NCBI GenBank assembly: GCA_947383215.1
Contig: CANDCP010000022.1
Coordinates: forward strand, 1-44,553
Length of the DNA stretch: 44,553 bases
Origin: an uncultured Roseburia sp.
GTDB lineage: Bacteria; Bacillota; Clostridia; Lachnospirales; Lachnospiraceae
Direction: 5' to 3'
Position numbers and translations under genes: made by a program. This document shows positions 17,819-26,353 of the stretch, in pieces (the first letter of the stretch is position 1; each line of letters opens with the position of its first letter). The notes under the pieces were generated by a model. That model saw only the letters and a program-made list of their open reading frames with translations, did no database searches and had not been told where the DNA came from.

Positions 17819-18145
17819 TTACTTACTCTCTACCGCGTCTTCCGGCTTTTCGACCGCCGCGACGGCCTCGCGCTGCATGGAAATACGGCAGTTTCTGTTG
17901 CTGCCAAATTCTACAATCAATGTATCTTCACTGATATCAATAATCATTCCATAGAATCCGCTTGTGGTAAGTATTGTATCGCCGACCGCTAAATCCGCCA
18001 GCATCTGGTTTTTTTTCTTTGTCTCCTTTTGCTGTGGACGTATCATAAAGAAATACATAAATGCAAACAACAATACCAATGGGATGAGCATGGATCCCAG
18101 CGCTCCCGCCGTCGATCCCGCCGCCTCTGCCGCCAAAATATTCAT
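17819..18145 (-). CDS. yajC: Preprotein translocase subunit YajC
   Basis: Small membrane protein associated with SecDF at the Sec translocon. The 108-residue protein has one membrane helix (about residues 18-38, ending in the family-typical FFMIRPQQKE) and a soluble domain with VGDTILTTSGFYGMI. I chose the ATG at 18145 because AGGAGG lies 10 nt upstream; a longer form starting ten codons earlier lacks a ribosome binding site. The neighbour tgt upstream is the usual partner (tgt-yajC), but the secDF genes that usually follow are replaced by a terminator and leuB. Confidence 0.95.
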   Translation of the reverse strand: MNILAAEAAGSTAGALGSMLIPLVLLFAFMYFFMIRPQQKETKKKNQMLADLAVGDTILTTSGFYGMIIDISEDTLIVEFGSNRNCRISMQREAVAAVEKPEDAVESK

Positions 18146-18260
18146 AAAAATTTTCCTCCTGATTTCAATTATCATTTTTAACCGCTTTTACCATTGTACA
18201 CAAAAGCCTTCTTTCCCACAAGACCTTTTCCGATATTTATGGAAATTTTATGATTTTATC

Positions 18261-19403
18261 TTACTGTTTCTCCCGCTGTATCTGTCCCATCCGAAAGATT
18301 TTATCCTTTTTATACGCCGCAAACACTCCGCCGTCAAGCGCGTCTCTTATTTCTTCCATCATCGTATTATAAAAATAGAGATTGTGAATCACGCAGAGAC
18401 GCATTCCAAGCATCTCCTTTGCCTTTAAAAGATGACGGATATAGGCCCTTCCATAGCGGCGGCAGGTTGGACACATGCATCCCTCCTCTATCGGACGCAT
18501 ATCTTTTTCATATTTCCGATTAAACAGATTGATCTTTCCCTGATTCGTATAGAGATGGCCGTGCCTCCCGTTTCTCGTCGGATAAACGCAGTCGAAAAAG
18601 TCGACGCCGCGCTCTACCGCCTCCAGTATATTTACCGGCGTCCCCACCCCCATTAAATACGTCGGCTTATTTCTCGGCAGGTACGGCACGGTCTCCTCGA
18701 TGATATGGTACATCTCTTCATGGGACTCCCCGACCGCAAGCCCGCCGATTGCATATCCGTCCAGCTCCAGCTCGGCAATCCGCTTCGCGTGCTCCGCTCT
18801 GATATCCGCAAAAATCGCGCCCTGATTGATGCCAAACAACATCTGTTTTTTGTTAATTGTATCCGGCAGTCCGTTCAGCCTCGCCAATTCCGCTTTGCAG
18901 CGCTTTAACCACCGATACGTCCGCGCCACAGAATCTTCTACATAGGAACGCTCCGCCACGCTGCTCGGGCATTCGTCAAACGCCATTGCAATCGTAGATG
19001 CAAGATTCGACTGAATCTGCATACTCTCCTCGGGCCCCATAAAAATTTTCGCGCCGTCCACATGAGAATGAAAATATACGCCTTCTTCTTTTATCTTTCG
19101 CAGCCCCGCAAGCGAAAACACCTGAAACCCTCCGGAATCCGTTAAAATCGGCCTGTCCCATACCATAAATTTATGCAGCCCGCCCAGCTCTTTGATCAAC
19201 TGATCCCCCGGTCTCACATGAAGATGATATGTGTTTGACAATTCCACCTGCGTTTTAATCTGCTCTAAATCTTCCGTAGACACCGCTCCTTTGATTGCCG
19301 CCGCCGTCCCTACATTCATAAATACAGGCGTTTGTATATCGCCGTGTACCGTATGCAAAACGCCGCGCTTGGCGCGGCCGGACTCTTTCAATATTTCGTA
19401 CAT
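18261..19403 (-). CDS. tgt: Queuine tRNA-ribosyltransferase (tRNA-guanine transglycosylase)
   Basis: Exchanges G34 of GUN-anticodon tRNAs for preQ1 (or queuine in scavenging species), the entry of queuosine into tRNA. The 380-residue TIM-barrel protein has the first catalytic Asp in LTDSGGFQVFSL, the nucleophilic Asp in VDFFDCVYPTRNGRHG, and the zinc site GCMCPTC with the downstream His of YIRHLL. GGAGG precedes the ATG at 19403. It is divergent from aroC and is followed by yajC after 115 bp. No queC, queD, queE or queF gene is in the window. Confidence 0.97.
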   Translation of the reverse strand: MYEILKESGRAKRGVLHTVHGDIQTPVFMNVGTAAAIKGAVSTEDLEQIKTQVELSNTYHLHVRPGDQLIKELGGLHKFMVWDRPILTDSGGFQVFSLAGLRKIKEEGVYFHSHVDGAKIFMGPEESMQIQSNLASTIAMAFDECPSSVAERSYVEDSVARTYRWLKRCKAELARLNGLPDTINKKQMLFGINQGAIFADIRAEHAKRIAELELDGYAIGGLAVGESHEEMYHIIEETVPYLPRNKPTYLMGVGTPVNILEAVERGVDFFDCVYPTRNGRHGHLYTNQGKINLFNRKYEKDMRPIEEGCMCPTCRRYGRAYIRHLLKAKEMLGMRLCVIHNLYFYNTMMEEIRDALDGGVFAAYKKDKIFRMGQIQREKQ

Positions 19404-19441
19404 ACTTTTCCTCCGCCTCTTAAAAATTTACCGCTTTACCC

Positions 19442-19471
19442 ATTATAGCAGTTGTCGCGTTTTATGCGCAA
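19442..19471 (-). promoter_or_regulatory. Promoter of tgt
   Basis: TTGCGC (-35, 19466-19471), 18-nt spacer and a perfect TATAAT (-10, 19442-19447) on the minus strand. Its -35 lies 24 bp from the -35 of the divergent aroC promoter. Confidence 0.7.
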
Positions 19472-19495
19472 CATCCAAATCTATATCTTTATTGG

Positions 19496-19524
19496 TTGTC
19501 ATACCCGGCACAATCTATTATAAT
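19496..19524 (+). promoter_or_regulatory. Promoter of aroC
   Basis: TTGTCA (-35, 19496-19501), 17-nt spacer and a perfect TATAAT (-10, 19519-19524) on the plus strand, giving a leader of about 85 nt. Confidence 0.8.
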
Positions 19525-19616
19525 AGCTAACAGAGCGTGTTCCTTAACGTCTAGCTCAATGGCGCATTGAACTAAAACGGAAATTTACGCAAAATATGGA
19601 AAATACGGAGGATGTT

Positions 19617-20747
19617 ATGGCCGGTTCAACGTTTGGAAATATATTTAAAATCACTACATGGGGAGAATCCCACGGCAGGGGCATCGGAGTTGTCGTCGAC
19701 GGCGCGCCGGCAGGGCTTGCGCTCGATGAGGCAGATATTCAAAAATACTTAAATCGAAGAAAGCCGGGGCAGTCAAAATTTTCTACCCCGCGCAGGGAAG
19801 ACGACGCCGTAGAAATTCTTTCCGGCGTTTTTGAAGGGAAAACTACCGGAACGCCGATATCCCTGATTGTTTACAATCAGAATCAGAATTCAAAGGATTA
19901 CAGTGAAATCGCATCTTATTACCGCCCCGGACATGCGGACTACACCTTCGATATGAAGTACGGGTTCCGCGATTACCGGGGAGGCGGACGCTCCTCCGGA
20001 AGGGAGACGATCGGACGCGTGGCTGCCGGGGCAATCGCCGCAAAAATCCTGCAAACGCTTGGCATTACGCTGCTTACATACACCCGCGCGATCGGCCCCG
20101 TGGAAATCAAAGCGTCCCCATGCGAATTGCTGGCGCAAAATCACGCCGAAATACTCGCAAAGATTTCGGAAAATCCCCTCTATATGCCGGAGGAGGACGC
20201 CGCAGGGAGAGCCCGGTCTTATCTGGAACAATGCATTAAAGAACAAAACTCTGCCGGCGGCATTGTAGAATGTCTGGTTACCGGTATGCCGCCCGGAATC
20301 GGCGAACCGGTTTTTGAAAAACTGGACGCAAACCTCGCAAAAGCCATGCTCTCTATCGGCGCTGTCAAAGGATTTGAAATGGGGGACGGATTCGCCGCCT
20401 CCGCTTCCACCGGGCTTGCCAACAATGATATGTTCAGCATCAGCGAACAGGGAAGCGTCGGCAAACAGACAAACCATGCCGGCGGTACTCTGGGCGGAAT
20501 AAGCGACGGCTCCGCGCTTATTCTTCGCACAGCGTTCAAGCCGACGCCCTCGATTGCGGCTATGCAGCAAACCGTCAACAAAAGCGGTGAAAATATAGAG
20601 ATTCAAATCCACGGACGGCACGATCCGATCATCGTCCCGCGCGCCGTCGTCGTCGTCGAGGCAATGGCCGCCGTTACTCTTGTGGACGCCCTCTTCGTGA
20701 ATATGAGCGCCCGGATAGACGCCGTGCAAAAGTTTTATCTCAAATAA
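19617..20747 (+). CDS. aroC: Chorismate synthase
   Basis: Uses reduced FMN to convert 5-enolpyruvylshikimate 3-phosphate to chorismate, the last step of the shikimate pathway. The 376-residue protein has the family signatures GESHG (residue 12 onward), the FRDYRGGGRSSGRET loop and the NHAGGTLGGISDG segment. The ATG at 19617 has GGAGG six bases upstream; an in-frame ATG seven codons earlier lacks a good site and the extension is not conserved-looking. It is one of few plus-strand genes and stands alone between its own promoter and a bidirectional terminator, without other aro genes. Confidence 0.97.
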   Translation: MAGSTFGNIFKITTWGESHGRGIGVVVDGAPAGLALDEADIQKYLNRRKPGQSKFSTPRREDDAVEILSGVFEGKTTGTPISLIVYNQNQNSKDYSEIASYYRPGHADYTFDMKYGFRDYRGGGRSSGRETIGRVAAGAIAAKILQTLGITLLTYTRAIGPVEIKASPCELLAQNHAEILAKISENPLYMPEEDAAGRARSYLEQCIKEQNSAGGIVECLVTGMPPGIGEPVFEKLDANLAKAMLSIGAVKGFEMGDGFAASASTGLANNDMFSISEQGSVGKQTNHAGGTLGGISDGSALILRTAFKPTPSIAAMQQTVNKSGENIEIQIHGRHDPIIVPRAVVVVEAMAAVTLVDALFVNMSARIDAVQKFYLK

Positions 20748-20766
20748 AAAAATTCAATTTTCTGTG

Positions 20767-20809
20767 ACAAAAAACGAGCTGCCGCGGCTCTGCCGGACAG
20801 CCCGTTTTC
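20767..20809. terminator. Bidirectional terminator between aroC and the lactonase gene
   Basis: An 11-bp stem (AAAACGGGCTG/CAGCTCGTTTT on the minus strand, one G-U pair) with an additional inner CGGC/GCCG hairpin. Runs of T flank it on both strands: six on the minus strand and four on the plus strand. It serves the two converging genes. Confidence 0.88.
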
Positions 20810-20815
20810 TCTGAC

Positions 20816-21868
20816 CTACGGGAGCCTGTGAATATAAACGCAATTCGGTTTATCCACCTTGATCGGCCTTCCTTCCATCAGAATGTATTGATTTTCATAA
20901 TCCACTTTAAATGTCGTGATCTCATTTGTCTCGTGGTTGAGGCTTATAAAATGAGCGCCGTCCGGGAATATCCCAAGCATCTTCGGATAATCGCCGCTGA
21001 TTTTCTCATTGCATACCGCGGTCAGCATACCGGTATTTTCATCGATCCGATAAATTACCGCCGAGTTTACCCCGGCATTGCTGCAGAATAAATATTTGCC
21101 GTCGGCGGACACCTCCATACCGGACGCGGCGCAGACATCGTCGTCTTTTGGCGCCATTGTCGTAATACTCTGGATTTTTTCAAACTGCGGCTGATCGTCC
21201 TTAAAATTATAAGAATAGACATCCACCTGGTTCAAAAGCTCGTAGAGCACATACGCAAATCTGCCGTTCCTGGAAAAACGTATCATATGCGGAGCGGACT
21301 CCAGCGGGCTTCTGACAATATCCACCAGATTCATCTTCCCCTGTTCGTAGTCGAGCGCATAGATCTTTATATGATCAAGCCCGTTATCTACGGCGCACAA
21401 AAACTTCTGATCCGGCGTCAGCTTTACACAATCGACATGCGGTTTGGAGCTTCGCATCGCAATGCTTCTTCCCATCCCTTTATGAAAAATCCCGTCCGCA
21501 ATTTCACCTATACTTCCGTCTTCCAAAAGGCGCATCATCGTGACTTTCCCGTCGTGATGTCCCGCCACAAAAAGATAACGGTTCTCGTCGTCCACTTCCA
21601 AATAACAGCCCCTCATACCGCCGATCCACTTCTTGTTTATCGGTTTTAAGTCTCCGTCCGGCTGTATATCAAACGCCTCCACGCCCTCATCCGCGATTGA
21701 ATACAGAAACCTTCCGTTTTTTGAAACAATCAGATCCGACGGATTATTAATCGGTATTACTTTGCGCTCTGTCATGCCGCCGTTCGCCACATCCAGATCA
21801 TACAAATGAATCCCCACGCTATTCTCATGCGTGTATGTCCCAACATAAGCCACATACTTTCCCTTCAT
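20816..21868 (-). CDS. Lactonase family protein, seven-bladed beta-propeller (6-phosphogluconolactonase-like)
   Basis: A 350-residue protein of the 7-bladed lactonase family (PF10282 type). It starts with the characteristic YVAYVGTYTHENSVGIHLYDLD and then repeats about seven blade units, each with a GRFLYS or NRYLFV-like strand, for instance PDQKFLCAVDNGLDHIKIYALD. Members include YkgB-type 6-phosphogluconolactonases, but many have unknown substrates and no pentose-phosphate partner is next to it. No signal peptide is seen, so it should be cytosolic. It starts 3 bp after the trhP stop with GGAGG inside the trhP end, so it is translated from the same mRNA and is its last gene. The substrate is unproven. 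Confidence 0.85.
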   Translation of the reverse strand: MKGKYVAYVGTYTHENSVGIHLYDLDVANGGMTERKVIPINNPSDLIVSKNGRFLYSIADEGVEAFDIQPDGDLKPINKKWIGGMRGCYLEVDDENRYLFVAGHHDGKVTMMRLLEDGSIGEIADGIFHKGMGRSIAMRSSKPHVDCVKLTPDQKFLCAVDNGLDHIKIYALDYEQGKMNLVDIVRSPLESAPHMIRFSRNGRFAYVLYELLNQVDVYSYNFKDDQPQFEKIQSITTMAPKDDDVCAASGMEVSADGKYLFCSNAGVNSAVIYRIDENTGMLTAVCNEKISGDYPKMLGIFPDGAHFISLNHETNEITTFKVDYENQYILMEGRPIKVDKPNCVYIHRLP

Positions 21869-21871
21869 AGA

Positions 21872-23104
21872 TCATTCCTCCATCTCTTCTCTTCGTAAAA
21901 TATCATAAGTTTCCAATGGCTGTCCCAAATCTATATACAAGATCTGCTTCGGGTGCGGCGCAAAAGCCATATCGTTTCCGTTTTCATCCGTAATCCGCTT
22001 CACCAAAACAGAAATATTCTCCCCGTTCGGCTTCATCACCTCAATCTTCTCCCCCACAGAAAATTTATTCCGCTGCTCTATCTGATACAGCCCGGCCTCG
22101 TTTCTGCCCCCGACAATGCCAAGATATGTATACTCCCTTACATAGGTGTTATTATCGTATATCTGCGCCTCCTCCGACGGTTTTCCAAAGAAAAAACCGG
22201 TCGTAAACTGACGGTATGTACAGTTTGAAATCTGATCCAGATACCAGTCCATATTCTGCCTGTACAGATCGGGAGATTTCGTGTAATCGTCGATCGCCTT
22301 TCGATACGTTCTTGCCACCGTCGCCACATAAAGAGCCGTTTTCATTCTGCCCTCGATCTTAAACGAATCGATTCCCGCGCTTATAAGCTTTGGAATATGT
22401 TCAATCATACACAGATCTTTTGAATTAAAAATATAGGTCCCTCTCTCATTTTCATACACCGGAAGATATTCGCCCGGACGTTTCTCCTCCACAACCGCAT
22501 ATTTCCACCGGCACGGGTGCGTACACGCCCCCTGGTTTGCGTCCCGCCCGGTAAAATAATTGCTGAGAAGGCATCTGCCGGAATAAGAAATGCACATCGC
22601 GCCATGGATAAACGTCTCAATTTCCATCTCGCCCGGAATCTTTCTTCGAATCTCGCCGATTTCCGCCAAAGAGAGCTCCCTTGCCGAGACGACGCGCTTT
22701 GCGCCCTGCTCCCACCAAAAACGATACGTCGCATAATTCGTATTGTTTGCCTGTGTGCTCACATGCCGCTCAATATCGGGACATACCTCTTTCGCAATGG
22801 CAAATACGCCGGGATCGGAAATGATAAGCGCATCCGGTTTCAGCTCTCTCAACTCCGAAAAGTAGTCCCGCACGCCGTCCAAATCGTCGTTATGGGCCAG
22901 GATATTCGCCGTAACGTAAACCTTTACGTGATGCGCATGCGCAAACGCAATCCCCTCCTCCATCTCCTTCCTGGAAAAGTTCTTTGCCTTTGCCCTAAGC
23001 CCAAACGCTTCTCCCCCGATATACACCGCGTCCGCCCCGTATATTACTGCAATTTTCAGTACCTCCAGGCTGCTTGCCGGTACCAGCAATTCCGGATGTC
23101 TCAT
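21872..23104 (-). CDS. trhP: U32 peptidase-family protein, probable tRNA uridine-34 hydroxylation protein TrhP
   Basis: A 410-residue member of the U32 family, previously labelled collagenase-like protease. It has MRHPELLVPASSLEVLKIAVIYGADAVY-type N-terminal sequence (first part only), and the U32 signature region EIETFIHGAMCISYSGRC followed by cysteines near CTHPCRWKY. In Bacillus and E. coli, proteins of this group (YrrN/YrrO, YegQ) are needed to make 5-hydroxyuridine at tRNA position 34. Its gene here follows trmR, which methylates that hydroxyl, as in Bacillus. Only one U32 gene is present. I chose the ATG at 23104 (GAGGG upstream); a TTG seven codons earlier has no site. Protease activity is not expected. 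Confidence 0.85.
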   Translation of the reverse strand: MRHPELLVPASSLEVLKIAVIYGADAVYIGGEAFGLRAKAKNFSRKEMEEGIAFAHAHHVKVYVTANILAHNDDLDGVRDYFSELRELKPDALIISDPGVFAIAKEVCPDIERHVSTQANNTNYATYRFWWEQGAKRVVSARELSLAEIGEIRRKIPGEMEIETFIHGAMCISYSGRCLLSNYFTGRDANQGACTHPCRWKYAVVEEKRPGEYLPVYENERGTYIFNSKDLCMIEHIPKLISAGIDSFKIEGRMKTALYVATVARTYRKAIDDYTKSPDLYRQNMDWYLDQISNCTYRQFTTGFFFGKPSEEAQIYDNNTYVREYTYLGIVGGRNEAGLYQIEQRNKFSVGEKIEVMKPNGENISVLVKRITDENGNDMAFAPHPKQILYIDLGQPLETYDILRREEMEE

Positions 23105-23131
23105 AATTGTCCCTCTCTTTTTCAAATATAT

Positions 23132-23773
23132 TTAACATTTTACGCTCAGCGCAATCCCGTCCCCGACCGGAAGCACAGATGTTCTTAAACATTCGTGATG
23201 CGTCAGCAAATACAAATATTCCCGCATCCGTCTGTGAATGGAGCGGTTCCTGCGGATGACAAGATAGCGGGACTCGATAATTTCCCCGTCCTGCAGCACG
23301 TTGTCCGAGAGCAAGACTCCGCCCGTTTTTAAAAGCCGTAAGACCTCCGGCAGAAAATAAATATACTGCGCCTTCGCCGCGTCCATAAATATAAAATCAA
23401 ACTCCTCGTCCAGATCTTTCAGCACATTTGCGGCGTCTCCCTCCACAAGGGTAATCTGTCGTTCTTTTCCCGCCCGTCTGAAATTTTCTCTCGCGATCGG
23501 AATACGCTTTTCATAATTTTCAATTGTTGTAATCCGACAGTCCGCCGGATTGTACTCAGCCATCAATATCGCGGAAAATCCGACCGCCGCGCCCACCTCT
23601 AAAATTTTTGCTGGCTTATGTAAAGCCAGCAATACCTTTAAAAAACTCTGCATTTCTCTGCGAATAATCGGAACGTCAGAAGCCAAAGCCTCTTTTTCTA
23701 TCTGATTGAGAATCTCGGTATTCTCCTGTGCCAGCGTGTCGATATAAACCGCCAGTCTCTCGTCAATAATCAC
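23132..23773 (-). CDS. trmR: tRNA 5-hydroxyuridine methyltransferase TrmR (class I O-methyltransferase)
   Basis: SAM-dependent O-methyltransferase, 213 residues. The SAM motif is ILEVGAAVGFSAI (about residues 57-69), and FDFIFMDAAKAQY carries the metal-binding Asp of this catechol-OMT-like family. In Bacillus the orthologous YrrM (TrmR) turns 5-hydroxyuridine 34 into 5-methoxyuridine. The gene order MltG-like, trmR, U32 gene is the same as yrrL-yrrM-yrrN/O there, which supports the assignment. The start is a GTG whose first base pairs overlap the upstream stop by four bases (GTGA), so the two are translationally coupled. The trhP start follows 27 bp after the stop. Confidence 0.85.
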   Translation of the reverse strand: MIIDERLAVYIDTLAQENTEILNQIEKEALASDVPIIRREMQSFLKVLLALHKPAKILEVGAAVGFSAILMAEYNPADCRITTIENYEKRIPIARENFRRAGKERQITLVEGDAANVLKDLDEEFDFIFMDAAKAQYIYFLPEVLRLLKTGGVLLSDNVLQDGEIIESRYLVIRRNRSIHRRMREYLYLLTHHECLRTSVLPVGDGIALSVKC

Positions 23774-24240
23774 TGTTTTTCCCCGCCTTCCGTTTCCTGT
23801 GCGCCCTTCTCTGTCTCTGACCCGGCCTGCTCTGACGACGGCTTTTTGTCCTCTTCCGTCTCAGTCTCCTCCTCGGCGCCCGACATTACCTGCATCATCT
23901 CTTCCGCGCGCATCGCCGTATTTAACGTATAGATCCCGGGCTTTATCTTTTTACTGTATGCGGAGAGCTTAAGCTGCAGAAAAAAGAGATACTGGTCGCG
24001 GATCAGCCCTTTTTCCTTTAAAAGCGCCCCGACGTCGCCTGCGCTCATTCCCTCCTCGACGGAGACAATAACGTCTTCCCCCTCATCCTCCGTATCGGCT
24101 ACGGCAGTCTCCGTAAACACACGGTATCCGAAATGATAAGCATAGTTCCCGGCCTGTGCAAACGCATATACAAGCAGTACGATCACTAAAACAGAAAAAC
24201 TGACGCTTACAACCTTCATGACGATTTTTCTAGCACTCAT
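23770..24240 (-). CDS. Short MltG/YceG-like membrane protein without the catalytic domain
   Basis: A 156-residue protein occupying the mltG position of the operon. It has one membrane helix (about residues 10-30), a region at 56-120 resembling the N-terminal LysM-like part of MltG (VSVEEGMSAGDVGALLKEKGLI, then a PGIYTLNTAMRAEEMMQVM stretch), and a low-complexity acidic tail (121-156). MltG proteins are about 340 residues and their catalytic Glu lies in the missing C-terminal half. The end is a clean stop overlapping trmR, so it is not an obvious fresh frameshift. It may bind glycan or regulate another lytic enzyme, but no lytic transglycosylase activity is expected. Confidence 0.75.
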   Translation of the reverse strand: MSARKIVMKVVSVSFSVLVIVLLVYAFAQAGNYAYHFGYRVFTETAVADTEDEGEDVIVSVEEGMSAGDVGALLKEKGLIRDQYLFFLQLKLSAYSKKIKPGIYTLNTAMRAEEMMQVMSGAEEETETEEDKKPSSEQAGSETEKGAQETEGGEKQ

Positions 24241-24252
24241 ACCAGCTCTCCT

Positions 24253-24594
24253 TTACTCATTTCCAAAGCCAACCTCAAAATCAAGCTGCTCGATCAGCAT
24301 CCAGTTAATCCGCTGAACGATACGGCAAAATGCAAGCTCCGAAGAAAGATACGCTTCCACCACCGGTTTGCGCCGAAGATCGGTATTCTCCCGCTCGAGC
24401 GCATCGACCTCATCAAAAAGATTCACATTTCCGCTGTTTTGTATCTGGTAATTTTTCTTACGAAATTCATGAACGGTCCGCTCAAGCTCCGGCTCCTTAT
24501 GCAGCTCTTCCCTCGCCTTCTGATAGCGCATATACTCGGGACTTTCCTTTATCGCACGCACCAACTCATTTAGCGCTGTATCTATCTGGCTCAT
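24253..24594 (-). CDS. ylbF: YlbF family protein (putative RNase Y-complex / RNA-decay factor)
   Basis: A 113-residue all-helical protein of the YlbF/YmcA family. It has the family-style charged helices KESPEYMRYQKAREELHKEPE and FRKKNYQIQN. In Bacillus YlbF, YmcA and YaaT form the Y-complex that modulates RNase Y and mRNA maturation. The gene begins 8 bp after the RNase J stop, with GGAGGT inside the end of rnj, so the two RNA-decay genes are co-translated. The role in this organism is inferred from the family and neighbour. Confidence 0.8.
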   Translation of the reverse strand: MSQIDTALNELVRAIKESPEYMRYQKAREELHKEPELERTVHEFRKKNYQIQNSGNVNLFDEVDALERENTDLRRKPVVEAYLSSELAFCRIVQRINWMLIEQLDFEVGFGNE

Positions 24595-24602
24595 CTATTA
24601 TT

Positions 24603-26267
24603 TTATACCTCCATGATAATTGGCATAATCATCGGTCTTCTCTTCGTCTCTTTCCAGACAAATTCTCCCAATGCATCTTTGATCTCTGTCTTTATCTTAC
24701 CCCAGTCGGTAATATTTTTATCCATACAGTATTCCACGGTTCCGTCCAAAACCGCCCTCGCCTCGTCCATCAGGCTCTCGGCGCCTCTAACATAGACAAA
24801 CCCTCTCGACACAATATCCGGGCCTGCGAGAACTCTTCCGCTTCCGCTCTCTAACGTAAGCACAACGATAATGATTCCCTCCTCCGCAAGCCGCTGACGG
24901 TCGCGCAGAACAATATTTCCTACATCCCCGACTCCAAGTCCGTCCACCATCACGTCGCCTGTCTGCACATGCCCCGTTACCTCGGCCGACTCCTCGTCCA
25001 GCTCAAGCACGTCGCCGGACTGAAGCAGGAAAATATGATCCTTCTCAATCCCAAGCTCACTCGCAATCTGCCCCTGCGCCTTGCGGTGCTTAAATTCCCC
25101 GTGTATCGGAACAGAATACTTCGGATGTACCAGCGAGTAGATCAGTTTAATATCCTCGCGGCAGGCATGTCCGGAGACATGTACGTCCTGGAAAATAACT
25201 TCCGCTCCCTTCATAGAGAGCTCGTTGATTACGCGGGTTACCGCTTTTTCATTCCCGGGAATCGGATTGGAGCTGAAAATAATGGTGTCCCCCGGCCCAA
25301 TATCGACTTTTTTATGCATACCGGAAGCCATCCTAGACAACGCGGCCATAGACTCGCCCTGACTTCCCGTAGTAATCAATACCGTCTGCTCGTCCGGGTA
25401 ATTTTTCAGCTGCTCAATGTCAATCAGGGTATTCTCCGGTATCGCAAGGTAGCCGAGTTCGGAAGCAATCTGAATAATCGTCACCATGCTCCTCCCCTCA
25501 ATAACAACCTTTCTGCCGTATTTATTCGCCGAATTCATAATCTGCTGTACACGGTCCACATTCGATGCAAACGTGGCGATAATAATCCGCGTATTCTTAT
25601 GATCCGAAAAAATATTGTCAAACGCCTTACCGACTGTCTTTTCCGACATGGTAAATCCCGGCCGCTCCGCATTCGTACTGTCGCACATCAGCGCGAGCAC
25701 GCCCTTTTTGCCGATCTCGCCAAACCGCTGCAAATCAATCGCATCTCCGAATACCGGCGTGTAATCCACCTTGAAATCACCGGTATGGACTACGATACCC
25801 GCCGGCGAATAGATCGCAAGCGCGGCCGCGTCCTGAATGCTGTGATTTGTACGGATAAATTCAACCCGAAAACATCCAAGATTGATATGTTGTCCATATT
25901 TCACAACTTTGCGCTTCACCTTCGTAAGCATTTTATGCTCCTCGAGCTTATGCTCGATAATACCGTTCGTCAGCTTTGTCGCATAAATCGGAACATTGAC
26001 TTCTCTTAACACATACGGAATCGCCCCGATATGATCCTCATGCCCGTGCGTAATAAAAAATCCCTTTACCTTGTCAATATTGTCACGCAGATATGTGATA
26101 TCCGGTATGACAAGATCTATGCCGTACATGTCGTCCTCCGGAAACGACAGACCGCAGTCCACAACAATAATACTGTCCTCATATTCAAAGGCAGTTATAT
26201 TCATTCCGATCTGCTCTAATCCGCCCAGCGGAATGATTTTCAATTTTGAGTTTGATCCTTTCTTCAA
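24603..26267 (-). CDS. rnj: Ribonuclease J
   Basis: Metallo-beta-lactamase/beta-CASP nuclease with 5'-3' exonuclease and endonuclease activity in mRNA turnover and rRNA processing. The 554-residue protein has the zinc motif HGHEDHIG, the downstream HTGDFKVD, a beta-CASP domain and the C-terminal VHGEFKH region. Length is normal. I place the start at the TTG at 26267 because a strong GGAGGTG lies five bases upstream and the protein then begins just before the conserved KIIPLGGLEQIGMN. A longer reading 27 codons upstream would start at a GTG without a site. It follows the DUF1292 gene by 86 bp. Confidence 0.95.
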   Translation of the reverse strand: MKKGSNSKLKIIPLGGLEQIGMNITAFEYEDSIIVVDCGLSFPEDDMYGIDLVIPDITYLRDNIDKVKGFFITHGHEDHIGAIPYVLREVNVPIYATKLTNGIIEHKLEEHKMLTKVKRKVVKYGQHINLGCFRVEFIRTNHSIQDAAALAIYSPAGIVVHTGDFKVDYTPVFGDAIDLQRFGEIGKKGVLALMCDSTNAERPGFTMSEKTVGKAFDNIFSDHKNTRIIIATFASNVDRVQQIMNSANKYGRKVVIEGRSMVTIIQIASELGYLAIPENTLIDIEQLKNYPDEQTVLITTGSQGESMAALSRMASGMHKKVDIGPGDTIIFSSNPIPGNEKAVTRVINELSMKGAEVIFQDVHVSGHACREDIKLIYSLVHPKYSVPIHGEFKHRKAQGQIASELGIEKDHIFLLQSGDVLELDEESAEVTGHVQTGDVMVDGLGVGDVGNIVLRDRQRLAEEGIIIVVLTLESGSGRVLAGPDIVSRGFVYVRGAESLMDEARAVLDGTVEYCMDKNITDWGKIKTEIKDALGEFVWKETKRRPMIMPIIMEV

Positions 26268-26353
26268 ACCTGCACCTCCATTTATTTTTCTTTGATCCGT
26301 TCCTATTTTGCATTCAAAAAGCAATCCCAGAACGCGGAAACTATACACATCCT

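Noticed and set aside
19890-20729. Long minus-strand open frame inside aroC
   Set aside because: It is antisense to a complete chorismate synthase gene, has no ribosome binding site or recognisable domain, and reflects the codon pattern of aroC.
24969-26009. Long plus-strand open frame opposite RNase J
   Set aside because: It is a shadow of rnj with an unnatural Arg/His/Leu-rich composition and no promoter or ribosome binding site.
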